A stretch of DNA of 7,442 nucleotides from Thermoproteota archaeon (GTDB lineage: Archaea > Thermoproteota > Methanomethylicia > Nezhaarchaeales > WYZ-LMO8): positions 1 to 7,442 of the forward strand of contig JAAOZJ010000010.1 in the NCBI GenBank assembly GCA_011605835.1. The letters are read 5' to 3'. Positions 4,559-7,442 of this stretch are shown piece by piece. A program made the position numbers and the translations under genes. The stretch's first letter is position 1; each line of letters begins with the position of its first letter. The notes below the pieces were generated by a model. It was not told the DNA's origin. It saw only the letters and a program-made list of their open reading frames with translations, and made no database searches.

Positions 4559-5255
4559 CGCGAGTCGCGTAGACGACCCTCAAGACCTTGGACCTGAGCT
4601 TGTCGGGGTAGAGCTTCTTCAACACTTGAATCTTCTTGTCTATCTCGTCTATCATGCCAGAGGGGGCCCTAACCCTCGCCTCGCCAATGACGCAGAGGTC
4701 GTCGCTAACGCCGTATATGTTGACCTCCACCTCGGGCAGGATGAGCGGCGCCACATCAACCTCGTAGCCCATCTCCCTCAGCCTGTGCTTTACCACTGTC
4801 CTAGCCTCTTCCTCGATCTCAAGCGTCAGCTTCTCCAAAGTCCTCTCGACCCTCTCAAGCCTCACGTTCATCTCGACCCTCATAGCCCTGACCTCTTCCC
4901 AAAGCCTATTCTGATTCTGACCCTCTCTTAACGCCCTGACCTCTTCCCACAGCTTGTTGACGTTCTCCCACAGTCTGTTGGTATTTTCCCATAGCTTGTT
5001 TTGGTCTTCCCTTAACGCTTTGACCTCCTCCCAAAGCCTGTTGACGCTCTCCCATAGCTTGTTTTGCCCTTCTCTTAACCCCTTAACCTCCTCTAATAAC
5101 TCCTTAATGCTCTTCTCGACTGATTCCAGCCTCATCAACGTCTCCGATAACCCCAAGTACCCCGCCACGGCGAGCCGAAACTCCTTGTCTTTCTCCAACA
5201 ACTCCAAGAACTGCCTCTTCAATCGTAATGGCTGCTCGGCGAAGGCGATCACCAC
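4533..5255 (-). CDS. Coiled-coil protein with C-terminal PD-(D/E)XK-like domain, frameshifted near the end
   Basis: It starts at GTG 5255 (or GTG 5252). A TAAAATAG box at 5276-5284 puts transcription at the start codon, so the mRNA is probably leaderless. Residues 1-45 form a helical head (KRQFLELLEKDKEFRLAVAG). Residues 46-165 are a heptad coiled coil with Leu at 60, 67, 74, 81, 88, 95, 102 and 109, built from LREGQNK/LWESVNR-type units; a QN duplication makes one 9-residue step (109 to 118). Residues 148-232 are the nuclease-like part: helix EEEARTVVKHRLREMGYEVD, then VEVNIYG (Asn179 where the family usually has Asp), then VIGEARVRA (Glu192-x-Arg instead of Glu-x-Lys), so catalysis is doubtful. 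The annotated end is displaced by one base; see 4475-4558. Restored length is about 259. The biological role of this archaeal family is unknown. It is a paralogue of the gene at 1-194 and is divergent from the MFS gene. Confidence 0.85.
   Translation of the reverse strand: MVIAFAEQPLRLKRQFLELLEKDKEFRLAVAGYLGLSETLMRLESVEKSIKELLEEVKGLREGQNKLWESVNRLWEEVKALREDQNKLWENTNRLWENVNKLWEEVRALREGQNQNRLWEEVRAMRVEMNVRLERVERTLEKLTLEIEEEARTVVKHRLREMGYEVDVAPLILPEVEVNIYGVSDDLCVIGEARVRAPSGMIDEIDKKIQVLKKLYPDKLRSKVLRVVYATRAAGPRREG
4885..5085 (-). repeat. 21-nt tandem repeats encoding coiled-coil heptads
   Basis: Degenerate 21-nt units (for example GCCCTGACCTCTTCCCA at 4885-4901 and again at 4933-4949, and GCTTTGACCTCCTCCCA near 5017) encode the L-x6 heptads. 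They suggest growth by unequal exchange or slippage. Confidence 0.8.
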
Positions 5256-5275
5256 ATAGACATTTGAGAGATCTC

Positions 5276-5284
5276 TATTTTAGG
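5276..5284 (-). promoter_or_regulatory. Candidate TATA box for the coiled-coil nuclease-like gene
   Basis: The minus strand reads CTAAAATAG, centred 25-26 nt before GTG 5255, which predicts a leaderless transcript. Confidence 0.5.
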
Positions 5285-5333
5285 CTAGCGCTGAGCTAAT
5301 GGTGAGGACACAACGACTCCAACTCCTCAATCC

Positions 5334-5347
5334 CCTAAAAACATATT
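5334..5347 (+). promoter_or_regulatory. Candidate TATA box for the MFS gene
   Basis: The AT-rich CCTAAAAACATATTA lies about 26-30 nt before a start near 5366-5370, just ahead of the SD GTGGAG (5371-5376). It supports ATG 5384 rather than GTG 5360. Confidence 0.4.
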
Positions 5348-5383
5348 AGCGCAGTTTACGTGCACATAAAGTGGAGCCTAGCT

Positions 5384-6580
5384 ATGCGTAGGGCTTTCAA
5401 CGGAAGGCTGCTGCTAGCCTTAGTAACATGCTACCTTGTAATCTCGATTAACTACGGTGTTAGATATACATATGCTCTATTAGCGCCGGAAATGATGAGT
5501 TGCTTGAGTTTTTCGAACCAAGACCTCGGTGCCATGGTCTCCTGCTTCCTCCTGGGCTTTGTGCTAACGTCGTTCGTGACGGGCCCCCTAATAGATAGGT
5601 GGGGCGCGAAGAGGACCATTTTTGCGGTATTCCCCCTGCTAGGGATGGGCTCCATACTTGTAGGCATGACCTCTTCAACAGTTGATGGGATTCTCTCTTC
5701 ATTTATTGCGGGCGTTGGCGCGTCGGCCGGATGGTCCCCCGTGATGGTCTGGTCGCAGAAGCTATGCCCTGAAAGGAGGGGGTTGATGGTAGGCATCATG
5801 GAGACCGGGACTAAGCTCTGTCCATTCCTCATAGCGTTAGCGATACCACGCATAATCCCCTTATTCAGCTGGAGGGGAGTTTGGTCGCTGCTGGGCGTAA
5901 TGGCCCTCCTTTCGATCCTCCTCGTAAGCGTGGCTCATGAGCCTAAAGCCGGCGGCCAAGACCTCAAGGTGAAGGAGACTCGCTCAGCTAGTATGGGCGT
6001 TATCTTTAGAGATCGATGCACCTGGCTTGTTGGCATATCCTACGCGTTATCAGCTTTCGCCATAATGGTCCACGCAACGTTTTACAAGGCATACCTCAGC
6101 AGGGAGCTTATGATGGGCTTAGATGTCTCCACACTGCTTTATGGGCTGATGAGCTTCTCAGGCTTCATAGGGGCTTTAAGCCTCCCAACCCTCTCCGATA
6201 GGATCGGCAGGAGGCCGCTGATTATAGCGTGCAACGCAATATTGGTCGCCTCCCTGCTCGGCTTCCTTTCCTCTAGCTCGATCTTAGGCTTGACCCTCCT
6301 CACGGTTTTAATCGGAGTAGATTTTGGCGCAAAGTGGCCCTTGTACGCAGCGTTCGTCAAAGACCTGTTCGATTGGGAGGTGGCGGGACGAGCGACTGCG
6401 CTTGCAGGCTTCTTCTCAGGGCTGGGCTCCCTTTTAGCGCCCTACGTCGGCGGCCTGTTGGCCGACTTATGTGGTAGCTATAAGATGTCCTACACGGTCG
6501 GCGTGGCTGCTGGCGCCATCGCGATAGCGTTGATAGTAGCGGTGCCCACGGGGAGGCTTAGGAAACCTTACGTTGCATGA
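5384..6580 (+). CDS. MFS transporter
   Basis: This encodes 398 residues from ATG 5384 with GTGGAG (5371-5376) 7 nt upstream. A GTG at 5360 would add eight residues but has no SD. It is a major facilitator superfamily secondary carrier in the cytoplasmic membrane, with about 12 hydrophobic segments split by a charged loop (EPKAGGQDLKVKETRS). MFS motif A is clear after TM2 (GPLIDRWGAKR, residues 67-77) and repeated in the second half (LSDRIGRR, 271-277). TM4 has GVGASAGWSPV, and CPERRG follows in the TM4-5 loop. The pattern NYGVRYTYALLAPEM at TM1 resembles carriers of small organic anions (oxalate/formate and monocarboxylate group) or cyanate-type MFS, but the substrate cannot be read from sequence. 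Length is normal for the family. It is transcribed divergently from the coiled-coil gene; its 3' end overlaps a broken minus-strand gene by about 23 nt. Confidence 0.92.
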   Translation: MRRAFNGRLLLALVTCYLVISINYGVRYTYALLAPEMMSCLSFSNQDLGAMVSCFLLGFVLTSFVTGPLIDRWGAKRTIFAVFPLLGMGSILVGMTSSTVDGILSSFIAGVGASAGWSPVMVWSQKLCPERRGLMVGIMETGTKLCPFLIALAIPRIIPLFSWRGVWSLLGVMALLSILLVSVAHEPKAGGQDLKVKETRSASMGVIFRDRCTWLVGISYALSAFAIMVHATFYKAYLSRELMMGLDVSTLLYGLMSFSGFIGALSLPTLSDRIGRRPLIIACNAILVASLLGFLSSSSILGLTLLTVLIGVDFGAKWPLYAAFVKDLFDWEVAGRATALAGFFSGLGSLLAPYVGGLLADLCGSYKMSYTVGVAAGAIAIALIVAVPTGRLRKPYVA

Positions 6581-6784
6581 GCACGTAGCGGCTGCCTATC
6601 GTCGGATCCTCCGTTATGCTCGTATCTTCACCACCTACGAAGGTGACCACCTTGTATTTCTTGCCGTCGAGCTCCACGTAGTACCTAGCCCTGCCTCTAA
6701 GGGGCTCTGGCTGCAGGCCTTTGAGAATCTCCACCACCTTTCCTTAGACAGCCCCACCTCTCTCTTCCCAATCACGAACTCCAC
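6558..6784 (-). pseudogene. Small hypothetical protein gene broken by a one-base frameshift
   Basis: From GTG 6784 the minus strand reads VEFVIGKREVGLSKE. At the A-run near 6738-6741 the sense shifts one base and continues KVVEILKGLQPEPLRGRARY, then YVELDGKKYKVVTFVGGEDT and SITEDPTIGSRYVLMQRKVS, to a TAA at 6558-6560. Adding one A joins them into a protein of about 75 residues; each half alone lacks either a stop-free continuation or an upstream start (a TAA sits just before the second half). CTTTAAAG at 6812-6819 is a well-placed TATA box for a leader of a few nt before the GTG. The opening resembles a small archaeal domain (FVIGKREV...RYYVELDGKKY) that I know only as uncharacterised or attached to nucleases. 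Its tail runs into the MFS gene's 3' end. Confidence 0.65.
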
Positions 6785-6811
6785 GAGGATCGCTAATCGA
6801 TTGTAGGAGAA

Positions 6812-6819
6812 CTTTAAAG
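6812..6819 (-). promoter_or_regulatory. Candidate TATA box for the broken small gene
   Basis: The palindromic CTTTAAAG is centred about 31 nt before GTG 6784, which predicts transcription from about 6789. That this promoter is intact argues for a recent lesion or a sequencing error in the gene. Confidence 0.45.
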
Positions 6820-6945
6820 GGGTCGTGGCGAAGGTCGTCTTACTTGAGCTTTCGTCCTGATGGTCCTCGTTGCAGTCGGTCGTCGGATGCCCTTCGTCAA
6901 TCTCATTCGTTCATCTCAATCTAATAGCTCAATCCCTAGGCGGGC

Positions 6946-6954
6946 TCTAAAACT
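6946..6954 (+). promoter_or_regulatory. Candidate TATA box for the GH3 gene
   Basis: CTCTAAAACTTAAG lies about 26 nt before a predicted start near 6976, giving a leader of about 29 nt that contains the SD at 6993-6997. Confidence 0.4.
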
Positions 6955-6992
6955 TAAGTTGAATTCCTCGGAAGTGCTGAGCGGTATCACTT

Positions 6993-6997
6993 GGAGG
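6993..6997 (+). promoter_or_regulatory. Shine-Dalgarno site for the GH3 gene
   Basis: GGAGG followed by 7 nt and ATG 7005. This fixes the start of the open-ended frame. Confidence 0.7.
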
Positions 6998-7004
6998 GCC
7001 GGCT

Positions 7005-7442
7005 ATGAGGGGGACGAGTGTCGACGACCTTCTCTCTGGAATGAGCGCGGAGGAGAAGGTGTCACTAATAGTTGGTGCGGGATCTTCGAGGCTCGTGCAC
7101 GGTGCTTCTGGCGAGACCAGAGCCCTCGACAGACTCGGTGTCCCCTCCATAGTCTTGGGCGATGGTCCTGCCGGCGTCAGGATATATCCAGCTAGGCTCG
7201 GCGTAGAGGACGTCTTCTACGCCACCGCCTTTCCAGCCGAGGTAGCGCTCGCCTCCACGTGGAACCTCGAGCTAGTCGAGAGGGTCGGCAGGGCCATCGC
7301 AGAGGAGGCCAAGGAGTATGGAGTAGACGTCTTGCTCGCCCCTGCCGTGAACATGCATAGGATACCCCTCTGCGGCAGGATCTTCGAGTACTTCTCCGAG
7401 GATCCGATATTGGCGGGGGAGATGGCCGCTGCATACGTGAAG
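7005..7442 (+). CDS. Glycoside hydrolase family 3 (beta-glucosidase-like), N-terminal part
   Basis: The frame is open from ATG 7005 to the window edge (146 residues), with GGAGG 7 nt upstream. It matches the GH3 N-terminal TIM-barrel domain: MSAEEKVSLIVG (13-24), the sugar-contacting Asp in VLGDGPAGVR (D53), TAFPAEVALASTWN (74-87), and the hallmark LLAPAVNMHRIPLCGRIFEY followed by FSEDP (110-134). GH3 enzymes remove terminal beta-linked glucose, xylose or N-acetylglucosamine by a two-step retaining mechanism. The nucleophile Asp and the acid/base Glu lie in sequence beyond the window, so activity cannot be checked. There is no signal peptide, so it is cytoplasmic, as in other archaeal GH3 beta-glycosidases. 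Substrate is unknown. The upstream MFS gene may feed it, but the broken gene lies between them and the start has its own promoter, so they are not one operon. Confidence 0.93.
   Translation, partial: MRGTSVDDLLSGMSAEEKVSLIVGAGSSRLVHGASGETRALDRLGVPSIVLGDGPAGVRIYPARLGVEDVFYATAFPAEVALASTWNLELVERVGRAIAEEAKEYGVDVLLAPAVNMHRIPLCGRIFEYFSEDPILAGEMAAAYVK

Noticed and set aside
4626..5259. Plus-strand frames opposite the coiled-coil gene.
   Set aside because: Antisense shadows of the repeat, Ser/Leu-rich and without start signals.
7192..7434. A minus-strand Arg/Pro-rich frame opposite the GH3 gene.
   Set aside because: Antisense shadow; the plus strand has a complete set of GH3 motifs and an SD.
1..7442. 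A CRISPR array.
   Set aside because: No regularly spaced repeats of 24-37 nt with unique spacers; the short repeats seen lie inside coding coiled-coil regions.

Overview
The window looks like a chromosomal stretch from a hyperthermophilic or thermophilic archaeon, most likely Thermoproteota. The signs are TATA-like boxes 25-35 nt ahead of start codons, very short or absent leaders, GTG and TTG starts next to GGAGG/GAGGTG Shine-Dalgarno (SD) sites, heavy use of AGG/AGA and ATA codons, and Lys/Glu-rich proteins. No rRNA, tRNA or universal marker gene is present, so a closer placement cannot be made from this sequence.

Layout. Position 1-194 (minus) is the N-terminal part of a coiled-coil protein cut by the window edge. 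Positions 195-496 hold no intact gene but contain a strand-skewed low-complexity tract. A PD-(D/E)XK-like protein lies at 497-1324 (minus). Positions 1325-1671 are non-coding, with a 10-bp inverted repeat around a tandem heptamer. Two small minus-strand genes follow (1672-1776, doubtful; 1866-2195, a helical protein). Positions 2196-2863 have no convincing gene, but 2400-2720 is rich in potential RNA stems. On the plus strand come a conserved-looking 122-residue protein (2864-3232) and an overlapping pair made of a putative antitoxin-like protein and a PIN-domain RNase (3365-3718 and 3687-4187). A second, larger coiled-coil/nuclease-like protein (4533-5255, minus) shares a divergent promoter region with an MFS transporter (5384-6580, plus). 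A broken small gene (6558-6784, minus) overlaps the transporter's end. The window closes in the N-terminal domain of a GH3 glycoside hydrolase (from 7005, plus, open at the edge).

Themes. Accessory genes dominate: two proteins of the heptad/hendecad coiled-coil nuclease family, one further nuclease-like protein, a PIN toxin candidate with an unusual partner, and decayed or frameshifted pieces. At least two genes (4475-5255 and 6558-6784) read as continuous family-like proteins only if one base is inserted or removed, and two more show weaker versions of the same thing. This is either recent decay or residual indel error in the assembly. The MFS transporter and the GH3 enzyme may both serve sugar or oligosaccharide use, but only proximity supports linking them.

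The best candidates for something undescribed are the PIN/partner pair with its non-standard antitoxin-like protein, and the stem-rich non-coding region at 2330-2800.
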